This document shows positions 22,831 to 33,466 of a stretch of DNA of 64,000 bases, piece by piece. The position numbers and the translations under genes are program-made. The DNA is taken from assembly GCF_963583255.1 (NCBI RefSeq), contig NC_084819.1, positions 1,433,501 to 1,497,500 of the forward strand, given 5' to 3'. Within the stretch, counting starts at the first letter, position 1, and the number at the start of each line of letters is the position of its first letter. The notes beneath the pieces are model-generated. The model searched no databases and was not told the DNA's origin. It saw nothing but the letters and a program-made list of their open reading frames with translations. This DNA comes from Pyrus communis (lineage: Eukaryota > Streptophyta > Magnoliopsida > Rosales > Rosaceae).

Positions 22831-22979
22831 TAATAGCAAAGGACACAACTACACATTTTAAAAGTAAAGTAAAAAAGTATTTGTCCATGCAATAGACATT
22901 ATTACGAAAGTCGACCAGTTGTGTTTACGTAGCCGTAAGCAACTACCAAACCAAGAAATAGAAAAGGGCCAGCCATTTT

Positions 22980-24404
22980 CTAATCTATCTGATCCAAGAA
23001 AGCCTTCAGATTCTTGTCCGAAGACCCCCCTTCACTCACAGCCTCTCTTGCCAAATCTTTCCATTTCTTAGCATTCCTTCTCATCTCTTCACCAATCTCC
23101 CCACTTCCCACGACCAACTCCAAACACCTCTTGAGCTCCTCACCCGTAACAATTCCCTCCTCATTTTGTGTCATCCTCAATCCTGTCTTCCAAGTGTCTT
23201 CTATCAACTTGGCATTCGTCCCTTGGTCCGTCCACTGAGGAAACGCCACGACGGGCACCCCCGAAACCAGGCTCTCCAAACTTGAATTCCACCCACAATG
23301 TGTCACAAAGCAACCCAACGAAGGACTCGAGAGAACCGCCACTTGACTACACCACGGCACTATCCTCCCGAGCTCTTCCAATTCCTCTCTGCAACTCAAC
23401 ATCTCTTCTTCTTTCTTCGCCTCATTATTGTCTCCCTTCTTCTCGACTTTATCTCTAATAACCCACAAGAACGGACGGCCGCAATCCAACAACCCTTTTG
23501 CGATTTCCTCCATTTGGGCCTTTTCCAACACAGAAATGCTTCCGAAGGACACATAAATCACCGACCCTTCCGGCTTCGAGTTCAGCCACTCGAGGTATGA
23601 AGAGTCCTTTGATTTTTGGAAAAGATCGCCTCCAAATGACTTGTCCAATGGAACCTTGCCGTACAAGGAAGCAGACGGAATCAATGGCCCGACTCCAATC
23701 AAATTGTAATTGTCAATTGCTTTTAAGGCTTCCGGCTCTAGCGCATCGAACGTGTTCACTAGAATGGTCGGATTGGTTTCTCTCTCCAGCAGATCCATCT
23801 GTTCTTGAAACAACGGGAGGGCGAAACTGTACGGATTTGTATCCACCATGAAGGAGGGAAGGTCTTGGCTTGTGAGAGATAATGGCAAACCTGGTAATTC
23901 TATTGAACATGGAAGGACATCGTTCGTACCAGAACTAGTATTATCCCGGATGAGATCTTTGTACCCGTTAAAGTAATAGTAGTAGATGTCGAAAACCGTG
24001 GCTGGTTGAATCCAAAGCAGTACGTTTGGGAGGTGAAGTTCATGCGCCACGTCCGCCGCCCAAGGGAGGAGTATTGTGTAGACTAGGCAAGTGTAAGGGT
24101 GACCCTCTTTTGCACTTGAGACTACAAGGTCGCTGATGGCTTGTGCTCCGCGGCGCCGCAGCTCCGACATGTAGTCGTCGATGTTGTCGGCGGAATTAAA
24201 CCCATCGTCGTACCCATCAGAGAAGAGTGAGTAGGTCAATCCATCTGGAATTGAGTCATTGTCTATGCGGTGACGGGCGGAGAGGCAGGTAACGAAGGTG
24301 ACATGGGCACCGGTAGTGTTGATAAGACGCTTGGCGAATTGGAGGGAAGGGTTGATGTGGCCTTGAGCCGGAAATGTGACAACTAGAAAGCGGTGTTGCA
24401 CCAT
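22980..24404 (-). CDS. UDP-glycosyltransferase, UGT75-like, copy 2
   Basis: A 474-residue intronless family-1 glycosyltransferase, the cleanest of the three tandem copies. It should glucosylate a small acceptor using UDP-glucose in the cytosol. The N-terminus PAQGHINPSLQF keeps catalytic His16. The PSPG box is complete (WCSQVAVLSSPSLGCF ... HCGWNSSLESL ... PQWTDQ) with the final Gln. LVYTILLPW stands where many UGTs have the partner Asp, as I recall for UGT75 enzymes. It begins at ATG 24404 and ends FLDQID, taken here as the ancestral C-terminus. It is very similar to copy 1 throughout, upstream leader included, so the duplication carried the promoter. Acceptor specificity (flavonoid, crocetin-like or hormone) cannot be decided. 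Confidence 0.93.
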   Translation of the reverse strand: MVQHRFLVVTFPAQGHINPSLQFAKRLINTTGAHVTFVTCLSARHRIDNDSIPDGLTYSLFSDGYDDGFNSADNIDDYMSELRRRGAQAISDLVVSSAKEGHPYTCLVYTILLPWAADVAHELHLPNVLLWIQPATVFDIYYYYFNGYKDLIRDNTSSGTNDVLPCSIELPGLPLSLTSQDLPSFMVDTNPYSFALPLFQEQMDLLERETNPTILVNTFDALEPEALKAIDNYNLIGVGPLIPSASLYGKVPLDKSFGGDLFQKSKDSSYLEWLNSKPEGSVIYVSFGSISVLEKAQMEEIAKGLLDCGRPFLWVIRDKVEKKGDNNEAKKEEEMLSCREELEELGRIVPWCSQVAVLSSPSLGCFVTHCGWNSSLESLVSGVPVVAFPQWTDQGTNAKLIEDTWKTGLRMTQNEEGIVTGEELKRCLELVVGSGEIGEEMRRNAKKWKDLAREAVSEGGSSDKNLKAFLDQID

Positions 24405-24582
24405 GGTGGCGTATGCGATTGCGGAGGTGCGCGGTGAAGCGTGGAGGTGTTGGAAGTAGAATAAGTAGGTACGTAGTTGATTGGTAGAAAATTTGTTGCC
24501 GTGGGCTTATTAGCTGAGTGAAATTGAAATTCTTGTGGGAATATACATTCAAGGTGGGGAGTGTGTTGAGAGGATGTCAAGG

Positions 24583-24591
24583 CTTAAATAA
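24583..24591 (-). promoter_or_regulatory. TATA-like element of UGT copy 2
   Basis: The minus strand reads TTATTTAAG about 180 bases upstream of the start codon, at the aligned position in all three copies. It is the most TATA-like of the three apart from copy 3. Confidence 0.45.
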
Positions 24592-26349
24592 GGGTTTGGG
24601 GGTAGAAAAGTGACGTTTGTCGTGACGCATTGAAGACGCTGGAGACGAAGCAAAGATGAGAAGGATACCTGTGTTTTGTGGTCGTCTTCTCGATCCATGC
24701 ATAATATTATGAGTAATACTAGGTCATCTATACTTAAATAAAAATACTGTGCTTATCACATATTTTTATTGTGTACCATTATTTGTATCATCTCTCTAAT
24801 AGAGATGAGATCGTACCAAATGGCTCTACATCTATTAGAAAGATGATACAAATATGTGATGAGTGTAGAAATCATGCTATTGAAATCATACTACGTGATT
24901 ATTAGTGGCACATCACATAATTTAGAAATTTAATCTAAAAAAGGTGATATCCCTGATTTACTCTTTTCAAATTCGCTTCATCAAATTTCTTAGCACATCA
25001 CGTGGACTAAATCCAGTTTGATGTGGTCAGATAGACAAATTCATCACCACAAAACTAATCAATACACATGCGAGTGTTTGATTTGTCTAGGTTAATTAAC
25101 TATTGATTCAATCTGATTTTTCTAGTTTAATTAATTATTCAAGGCTGAGTGTTTAACGCCATGAATAATTGAATTCGAACTAAACAGCCTATACGGTTCA
25201 TCGTAGATGTGAGCAACTCGACCTTGAGGGCTTGTCCTCAATACTAGGAAAAAAGAAAACTAAGAACAAAGACACAATCTGATGGTGGCACGGTCCTGCA
25301 CCCAAAACTACAAAACTAAAACTAAAAGAAGGACCAAATTGTTTTCTTGTGGTCCTAAGCTGAAAGAAGGTAAGTTGAAAAATCTCACATCGATAGAATG
25401 AGAAAAAAAGAATTTAAATATCTTAATTTCAATCCAACTAATATCAAGATCTTTTATAATAAAAACTTCACACCCATGGAACAGTACAAGAAATAATTAA
25501 AAAATGAGAGACAATATCAATATTATTAGAAATAGGTTTTTCGCGTGTCTTTCTGATAGTTTGACAAGGCAAACACACATATGCTTCATGTGTCATAATT
25601 TAGTTCGATATGACGAGTTAAAAAAATAAGCAACCATATAGTTTTGGTGAAATGGAATACGAAATGGGCCCCGCGGGACTAAGACTCCTAAACCTGCTAA
25701 TATTATTCTAAATTCCTATTCCTGCTAAGATTCCTAGTCAAACTAAACTTACCTAATTAAGCTAAATGGTTGTAATAGTCTTCACTCATGCATGCATGAT
25801 GAGTGCATGAATTCGCTTTCTATTTCTATTAAATTAAGTGAATAGCACATAACATGGACTAGTAGGTTTGACGTTTCAAGAGAGACGAGCGAATTTAGTG
25901 AGCACAAACCTGATTAATACACATACAAATTTGTGATTTGTCTAGTTAGGGGCCTAGGGCTAGGGGGCCGTTTATCATATGCCAAATTTGATTGGTCTAG
26001 CTGCATCACACTAAAATTGATTGGTCTAGCTTTATGACACTAACTTTTCTTTAACAACAATGATCATTAGACACACAAAATTAACCATATTGATGATGTA
26101 TTTTATAGTAGAGGCGAGTGTGCCCAAAAGTAAAAAAGTGTGGCATGATCGTTGTCACGCTTTTAGTAATAGCTATCTTAGCAACGTCACTCTTGCTTTG
26201 TGGCTATTGCCCTCTTTTCTCATACTAGCCTATGTTAAAGAGAATATATCGACTATGTGACCAGTTTTGTGTCCTAAATAGTGTTACTGGGTCGTTATTG
26301 TTAAAGCTATTTTTGTTAAACAAACTACGCAATGTCCTACACTGTTATA
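24592..26349. other. Duplicated UGT upstream region and intergenic DNA
   Basis: 24592-25260 aligns in pieces with 28372-29320 upstream of UGT copy 3, so the duplication unit included several hundred bases of promoter. A MITE-like insert beginning GAGTAATACTAGG sits at about 24713-24900. Beyond 25260 I recognise nothing. Confidence 0.5.
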
Positions 26350-27228
26350 TTGTTAGGTTTTGTTGACCCTAAAACTTACAAGATGTACATGGCGCGCGGG
26401 CTGAGCAACTAGTGAGTTAACTACGTCCTTCTTATGAATGCAGGCTTACCAATGCACGACCGAGAATAATTGGGTGAGTAGAATAGATGTGGTGGTGGTG
26501 TCGAATGTGTTGCTGACTGCTATGCTTGAGCGACTACGACTGAGGAAATAACACATCTTGGCCTAGGGTTCTAAAACCTAAAGATAAGGTTACTTAATTC
26601 ATTGCGAACTATAGGATCTTCTCCACCAAGTTCGATACCTACAACTATATTTGTGAGAGTATAACTATGCTGAATCGGTATCAAGCTGTAAGGACAAATA
26701 TACTCAAAGGAAATGAGTGTCCTTATGGTGAATGTTGTTTGGCTGTCTAAATGCCGAACTCTGAAATGTAAGTGCAAGTACCGATCATAGACACCACTTC
26801 GCTGGGGATGTTAATGAAGTGGCCTCTTTCGGCGAATGAATCAAAGACTCTTTATCGGCTGAGACTTGGATAGGTAACCAACCGAACTACAAGTAGTGAT
26901 GTTTAAACAAACTGAAGGTATTCCTAGGCCACTAGTCCTATGGCTCCAGTAATGTCCACCCGAACTGAATATGTTGTCAGTTTGCAAACCCAATGATGTT
27001 CGGTTTGCCAACGAATGATGTTCCAAGGAAATGAATATGTGCTGATAGAGGGGTTAGGATAATTAGTATTTTTTTCAAGTTGTGAGAAGAGTTTCATGTA
27101 TAGCGTTTGAGTTGTTTTGAGTTAAAGGGGGCTTTTCGCGTTGTAGAACCTCTCGTATTTATAGGACGACAATACTTTGGTTGATAGGTTCCAAAACCAA
27201 TTCAAACTCCAGCACGCTCTTGGAGCCT
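26350..27228 (-). mobile_element. LTR-like block replacing the 3' end of UGT copy 3
   Basis: The minus strand has a TATA box within CCTATAAATACGAGAGGTTC (27155-27165), followed by leader-like text AACGCGAAAAGCCCCC. There are no coding motifs and composition differs from the UGT. UGT similarity stops abruptly at about 27229. I could not fix both LTR ends, so it may be a partial LTR. Confidence 0.4.
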
Positions 27229-28255
27229 TATCTTCCAATTCCTCTCTGCAACTCAATATCTCTTCTTTCTTCGCCTCGTTATCGTCTCCCTTCTTCTCGA
27301 CTTTATCTCTAATAACCCACAAGAACGGACGGTCGCAATCCAACAACCCTTTTGAGATTTCCTCCGTTTGGGCCTTTCCCAACACACAAATGCTTCCGAA
27401 GGAAACATAAATCACCGACCCTTCCGGCTTCAAGTTCAGCCACTCGAGGTACAAAGAGTCCTTTGATTTTTGGAAAAGATCGCCTCCAAATGACTTGTCC
27501 AATGGATCCTTGCAGTCCAAGAAAGCGGACGGAATCAATGGCCCGACTCCAATGAAATTGTACTTGTCAATTGCTTCCAAGGCTTCCGGCTCTAGTGCAT
27601 CGAACGTGTTCACTAGAATGGTCGGGTTGGTTTCTCTCTCCAGCAGATCCATCTGTTCTTGAAACAATGAGAGAACGAAATTGTACAGATTTGTATAGAC
27701 CATGAAGGAGGGAAGGTCTCGGCTTGTGAGAGATAATGGTAAACCTGGTAATTCTATCGAACATGGAACATTGTTCGTACCAGAATTAGTATTATCTCGG
27801 ATGAGATCTTTGTAGCCATTAAAATACTAGTAGTGGATGTCGAAAACCGTGGCTGGTTGAATCCAAAACAACACGTTTGGGAGGTGAAGTTCATCCGCCA
27901 CTTCCGCCACCCAAGGGAGAAATGATGTGTAGACTAGGCATGTGTAAGGGTGACACTCGTTTGCACTTGAGACTACAAGGTCGGTGATGGCTTGTGCTCC
28001 GCGGCGCCACAGCTCAGACAAGTAGTTGTCGATGCTGTCGCCGGGCTTAAAGCCGTTGTCATACCCATCAAAGAAGGGCGCGTAGGTCAATCCATCTGGA
28101 ATTGAGCCATTGTCTAGGCAGTGACGGGCGGAGAGACTGGTAACGTAGGTGACATGCGCACCAGTAGTGTTGATAAGGCGCTTGACGAATTGGAGGGAAG
28201 GGTTGATCTGGCCTTGAGCCGGATATGTGACAAGTAGAAAGCGGTGCTGCACCAT
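27229..28255 (-). pseudogene. UGT75-like copy 3, broken
   Basis: This is alignable with copies 1 and 2 from the same start ATG (28255) to the codons just before the PSPG box, where similarity ends at 27229. It therefore lacks the whole UDP-sugar binding half. Two further lesions are clear. The catalytic His16 codon is CAG (Gln) at 28208-28210, giving PAQGQINPS. An in-frame TAG stands at 27827-27829 where the others have TAC in the YYYYFNGYKD segment. The frame is otherwise continuous, with one 3-base deletion after GTNNV. Truncation alone abolishes enzyme activity. The Gln16 change would have inactivated it independently, so the order of events is open. Confidence 0.92.
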
Positions 28256-28362
28256 GACGGCGAATGCAATTGCGGAGGTCCGCGGTGGAGCGTGGAGTTG
28301 TTGAAATTCTTGTGGGGAGAATATACATTCAAGGTGGGGATTGTGGTGAGAGGATGTCAAGC

Positions 28363-28371
28363 CTTAAATAG
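28363..28371 (-). promoter_or_regulatory. TATA-like element of UGT copy 3
   Basis: The minus strand reads CTATTTAAG at the position aligned with 24583-24591. It is intact although the gene is dead. Confidence 0.4.
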
Positions 28372-28515
28372 AGGGTTGGTGTAGAAATGTAACGCTTGTG
28401 GTGACGAATTGAAGACCCTATGGAGACAAAGCCAAGATGAGAAGGATACTTGTGATTTGTGGTCTTATCGATCCATGAATAATATCGTGGTTAATGTTAA
28501 AGAGACCATCTACTT

Positions 28516-28678
28516 GAGAGTAATGCCAAGTAGATCAACTTTTTAAATAAAATTTGCAAATCATACACCAAGAGCAAATAAACACGTTAATCACATTTAA
28601 GTAATAATCCAATCATCAACAACTACGTCTTATGGTTACAAAATTTGGTTTAAAAAGTTTGTCTCTCTAGTATTACTC
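28516..28678. mobile_element. MITE (about 163 bp) in the promoter of UGT copy 3
   Basis: The ends are inverted: GAGAGTAATGCC...CAACTTTTTAAA on the left, and on the right (reverse complement) GAGTAATACTAG...CAAACTTTTTAAA. The aligned promoter of copy 1 (near 12708-12720) runs straight through the site, which shows the insertion. The superfamily is uncertain. Confidence 0.6.
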
Positions 28679-28906
28679 TATATTTAAATCATATTGACGG
28701 AGTGATTGTTAATTACTGAATTATTACTTAAGTATTAATTAATATGCGTATTTTCTATTTATAACCTATCATATGATTTAAAAATTTAATCTAAAAAATT
28801 AACAGATTACTCTTTTCAAATTGGTTTCTCCCGACTTCATAGCACATCACATGGACTAAATCCAGTCTGATGTGGTCAGGTAGATAAACTAATTCATCAC
28901 CGCACT

Positions 28907-29140
28907 CTTAACAATAGAGATGGATTCCATAGAAATCAAGAAATATACTAAAAAAGGAAGCTTGAAGGAGAAGCCAAAAGAAACTCTCTATATCTTTTTA
29001 CTCAATCTCACAGATATTACAATCACACTGAAAATATAAAAGAAGGAAAAGCTATTTATACTATCTTATCTAGTAAGCCATACATGCACATGTTTCTCAC
29101 GTGTAGTGATAGTGACTTAGCCTATATACTTATCCAATAC
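28907..29140 (-). mobile_element. 234-bp insertion flanked by GCACT repeats
   Basis: The flanking direct repeats are 28902-28906 and 29141-29145. The corresponding upstream text of UGT copy 2 (near 25050) lacks the block. It has a TATA-like TATAAATAGC on the minus strand, like an LTR, but no TG/CA ends, so the class is unclear. Confidence 0.5.
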
Positions 29141-29149
29141 GCACTACTG

Positions 29150-30069
29150 ATGAATACACATGGGAGTGTTTGATTTGTCTAGTTTAATAAATTATTAATT
29201 CCATCTAGTTTGGTAGGCCAAATAATATATTAGGCCTCGTTGAGTTAGGCTTCGCTAAGTGAGGCCATGAATAATTGGATTCAGACTAAAGAGCCTGCCT
29301 ATACAGCATCACCGGAGAGATAGAACGTGTTTGTGAGGAGAGACAGGGAGAAGAAAAACGTGAAACATCAAGAGAAATAGTATGGGTTATTTTTCAAAAA
29401 TTATAAAAATGATGGCACCCTAAACCCTGAATCGCCTAGTCCGTCTAGCGCCTAACCCCTACCTGATTTTACTCTAAGTTTTAGCCCAAATCTCATCGGT
29501 CCTCCACCGTCAAGCGCCTAGGACAGTTTTTAGGACAATGAGTCCTAAGCCGAAAGAAGGGGAACTCACATACGTTTCTCCTAAGCCGATATGAAGTGTA
29601 TAAAAAAAAAAATTTAAAATAAAACTACTAATGAAAAATCCTCAAAACGTCATGTTTAATCTTGAGGACAAAATAATATTATAATACCCAAAATGAGCAT
29701 AAGGAAAACATGACAAAGCAAATGCTACAGGGAAACAATTCGAAATTTTCTAATTGCTTAGATATTTTGAATCTACATTATTAGGAAATATATTAAATTA
29801 ATATCTAAGTTGATATAGTAGGAAATATATTAAATTTAGATATTAACTTAGATATTAAATAATGTAGATTCACAATATAGTAGTAAATATATTAAATTTA
29901 AATAATGTAGATTCACAATGTTGGGAGAAAACAATAGAGGGATGGGAAAGATGTTGTGTACATGCAACATTAATGTTAGATTTAGTAATTTGCAAAACAT
30001 GTTAGATTTTTTTTTTTTTTTTAAATAGACCAGTTGGTGACTTCGCCACAATAGTCTTACCTTCCAAGA
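29150..30069. other. Intergenic with hAT-like remnant (about 29400-29547)
   Basis: 29400-29547 has GCGCCTA-type words and ends GTTTTTAGGACAATG, a decayed version of the hAT terminus seen at 36310-36327. The rest is AT-rich with repeated TATTAAATTTA words near 29780-29910. I see no gene. Confidence 0.35.
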
Positions 30070-30240
30070 CATCTTAGGTTATTTTGAACATACTTTAGAT
30101 CGTTTAGTCTTTAATTATTTTCAAGCTTGGAAAGTACAAAATCCAGAACATCAACAAGTAGCTAAAACACATTTTAATATAGATGATTTCGTTACATTAA
30201 TTAAACAAGATTTTTTAAATCATAATTTTTTTTAGAAAGT
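30070..30240 (+). pseudogene. Caulimovirid-like coat-protein relic, part 1
   Basis: A short open stretch in the plus strand encodes an aromatic/acidic segment (YFEHTLDRLVFNYFQAWK ... IDDFVTLIKQDFL) unlike host genes nearby and very AT-rich in codon use. I place it with part 2 at 31212-31485 because both look like pieces of a plant pararetrovirus coat-protein region. Alone it is weakly supported. It is fragmentary and cannot encode a complete protein. Confidence 0.35.
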
Positions 30241-30440
30241 TTGATATTCATTGATTCATAAAATCGAAACACTTACATATATGATGTTAGGGTGCACAAT
30301 AGTGGGCCTCGATAAAAACTTAGTTTGGTATTTTAACCCAGTCTGAAGAAAAAAAAGCTTCCCGCATCAACATTAAATAAAATACTCTCCTTGACTAATA
30401 AATCACTAATTACATCAGGAGGCTCTTCAACTTATAAAAC

Positions 30441-30828
30441 TTAATGAAGCAAAGACAACCCACATCTCGCTAGCCGACACGCCACCATGTTGCCTTCTTT
30501 GCAAACGTGAGAGAGTTTAATCCGTTGGAATGCTCGAAGAAAGTGTCGTGCATCATTTATCACATGCCCCAAAGGAGAAAATCTGAACCTCATCCAAATA
30601 CAAAGCCGCAATAACAAAACTTGCATCACCTTCAAACTCAACCATATTGGCTTCCCATTTTTGAGCAAACAGCACTGCCGCCCTTGCTGCTTCCATCTCT
30701 GCGTGCAGAGGTGAGGTCACTCCAAGAATTTGCATAGTCATTGCTGCCACAAACTTACCCAAATGGTGACGAACAATACGAGCTATTAGAAATTTAGAGC
30801 AGTTACGAATTTGTGATTTACAATACAT
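30441..30828 (-). pseudogene. LINE RNase H-like (RVT_3) relic
   Basis: The minus strand shows LHAEMEAARAAVLFAQKW, then a VEFEGDASFVIAAL segment and, after a frame change, INDARHFLRAFQRIKLSHV with a CKEGNMVACRLARC end. This is the typical order of the plant RVT_3 RNase H domain in non-LTR retroelements. The frameshift near 30560-30660 and the short length make it non-functional. It lies between the two caulimovirid-like pieces. Confidence 0.7.
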
Positions 30829-31211
30829 AGCTTAATATATTTCGGGTTTCTTTAAATACTTATGAAGAACAAGTAAAATTAATGATATTAATTTATTAGA
30901 TATTTATATGACAAAAATAAAATGATCAATAGTAGAAATTTTTTGGAATGAATGACAATTGAGCGTAGAAAGAAAAATGATATTGTAATAGGACATAAAA
31001 TTCAACATGAATGATATATTTAGACAATAGTGTAGCCAAATAAAAACTAAGAGACAGGTTAGGAAACAATTTTACATGAGTTGTAAAAATATAGATTTGC
31101 CTTAACAATATGGTTGCAATAAGAAAATAAGCATAAGAAAAATATATAAAAGAATTACAATTCATATAAACCCCACAAATGACATAATAATTTTGGCGTA
31201 AGACCTTTAAG

Positions 31212-31485
31212 GATATGTAGAATTGTGAGTATATTCTCAAACAATTTAGGGAAAAAAATGGCAGACCTTGGTTTAGAAAATATAAAGCACCAAAAGATAA
31301 TAGTTGTTGTAAATGTTATTTATGTGGAGAAATAGAACATATTATACCTAAGTGTCCAAAATTAAGAAAATATCCGAGAGCAAAAGTACATTTAATGGAA
31401 TTGTTTAAATTAGAAGAAGATAAAGATATACAATTAGCATATAGTTTAGATGGCCTAAGTGATAATGAAAGTGTTTATAATATAG
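31212..31485 (+). pseudogene. Caulimovirid-like coat-protein relic, part 2 (zinc finger)
   Basis: An open stretch encodes a basic segment and then CKCYLCGEIEHIIPKC, which fits the C-x-C-x2-C-x4-H-x4-C zinc finger characteristic of Caulimoviridae coat proteins. The ordinary retrotransposon knuckle lacks the extra upstream C-x. An acidic tail follows (EEDKDIQLAYSLDGLSDNE). The stretch ends where copia sequence begins at about 31486. It is an old, fragmentary genomic copy with no reverse transcriptase of its own detectable here. Confidence 0.5.
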
Positions 31486-33231
31486 AGAAGAAAGATACAT
31501 GGACTCTTGTGAGTAGACCTTCTAAGAAACCAGTAATTGTACTGAAATAGGTCTATAAAACCAAGCTTAATTTTGATGGAGCTGTCCAAAAGAACAAGGC
31601 AAAAGGGTATGCTTAGAAACCACGAATTGATTACACTGAGATATTTGCACCAGTTGCTAGATTAGATACCATTAGGACTCTTATTGATATCGCTGTTCAA
31701 AAGGACTGGAAATTGTTTTAGTTAGATGTAAAATCAGCCTTCTTGAATGGTGTGCTCCAAGAAGAAGTATATGTTGAACAACCTGAGGGATTTACAGTGA
31801 ATGTAGAAGAGGATAAGGTTTACAGATTGAACAAATCTCTTTATGGTCTTAAACAGGCACCAAAAGCATGGTATGGTGAAATTGATTCATACTTCACAAC
31901 GTGTGGTTTCAAAAGAGTTCCAATGAAGCAACTCTTTGTACAAAAAGCAACTCTGAATGAGGAATGCTCATTGTCTCAATCTATGTAGATGATATAATAT
32001 ACACTGGAAGTGATCAAAGAATGATTGATGAGTTTAAAGTGGACATGATGAAAAGAAATGAGATGTCTGAATGGGATTGCTCCATCATTTTCTTGGTATG
32101 GGAGTTAAACAAACAAAATCTTATATTTTCTTACACCAAAAGAAATATGCATCTTCTCTTCTGAGCAAATTTGGTCTGCAGGATTTCAAAACTGTGAGCA
32201 ATCCTTTAGTTGCAAATGAAAAACTAAGGAAGGATGATGGAAGTGGTAGTGTCGATGAAGCTCAATATGGAAGAATTGTTGGTCGTTTCTTGTACCTCAC
32301 AACAATGAGGCCTAATTTGATGTATGTAGCAAGCTTGCTAGCAAGGTTCATGCATTGTCTGTCAAATAAACACTTTGGTTCTACATGGAAAATATTGAGA
32401 TATGTTCAAGGAACACTTGACTATGGACTAGAGTATTAAAAAAAAAATAATAATAACGTTGATTGGATACTGTAACAGTGACCAGGATGGCTCAGATGAT
32501 GATATGAGAAGCACATATCGTTATGCATTCTCTTTTGGTAGTGAAATGTCTTCTTAGGTTTAATTGAAGCAAAACTGTGTAGATTTATCTACTGCAGAAG
32601 TTGATACATTAGTGCTTCATAGACTACAGCTCAAGCTATATTGTTGAGATTTGTTTCAAATGATTTTGGAGAGTTACAAACTGAAGCAACTCCATTAATG
32701 TGTGTTAACTCATCTGTCATAGCTATCACCAAGAATCATGTCTGTTGTAAAAAAACCAAGTATATTGATACAAGATATCACTTCATCAAAGATGCATTGC
32801 ATCAAAGGAAAATTGATTGCCTTATTGTCCTATAAATGAGCAAATTGCAGACATCTTTTGCAAGTCCTTATCAAGAGAAAGGTTTAGTTACTTAAGGAAG
32901 CAACTTGGGGTAAAATCTGTGCACAATTTAAAGGGTAGTGTTGAAATATAAATCCCACTTAGATTTTACACTGTAATTATGTTATTAGAGAGTTCTTCTA
33001 TTAGCTCATAAGCTATGTAATGGTACTCTTGTCATTAGCTCATAAGCTAGTTACAATGGAGGGCTAAGATTGATTGAGTTTGTTAGCTCTCTTTCTCCTC
33101 CAACGGTTATATATGTACTGATGTTGAGCTCACATGCATAGTGTGAATGTATGAGAATCTAAGGAGCAAGAGTCACATTCTCTCTACAATAGTATTTATG
33201 CCCTTCTTTCTTATTCCATTCATATCGTACA
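31486..33231 (+). mobile_element. Ty1/copia retrotransposon, 5'-truncated and decayed
   Basis: Copia RT begins abruptly near 31490 (TWTLVSRPSKKP), followed by [33 protein letters not shown] and [13 protein letters not shown]. The YVDD box lies near 31985. The RNase H domain continues in broken frames to about 32840. The 3' LTR (32939-33231) follows a purine-rich AAAGGGTAG. Many stops and frameshifts are present. Gag, protease, integrase and the 5' LTR are missing. Confidence 0.85.
32939..33231 (+). repeat. 3' LTR of the copia element
   Basis: It is 293 bp, begins TGTTGAAATA and ends ATATCGTACA, immediately after the AAAGGGTAG purine tract that ends the internal region. It is a single copy, so the right boundary rests on the CA end only. 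Confidence 0.5.
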
Positions 33232-33466
33232 AGAAATATGGCATTTAATTTTGTTTGTACCATACTTGACCAATCCCGAAACTACCAAGTACCAGTCAAT
33301 ATCATACCTTCAAGGACCCACTGAGGGGTTCATGCTGAGGTACCCCTGCTGAAGCACAAGAGTTTCCTTCAAACCAAGAGGCCAATCACAGTACAACACA
33401 TGTCAACGTTAGAATAAAACTAATAGAGTCCCACATCGACCGGGAACGAAAGCTGGAGACTCTCTT

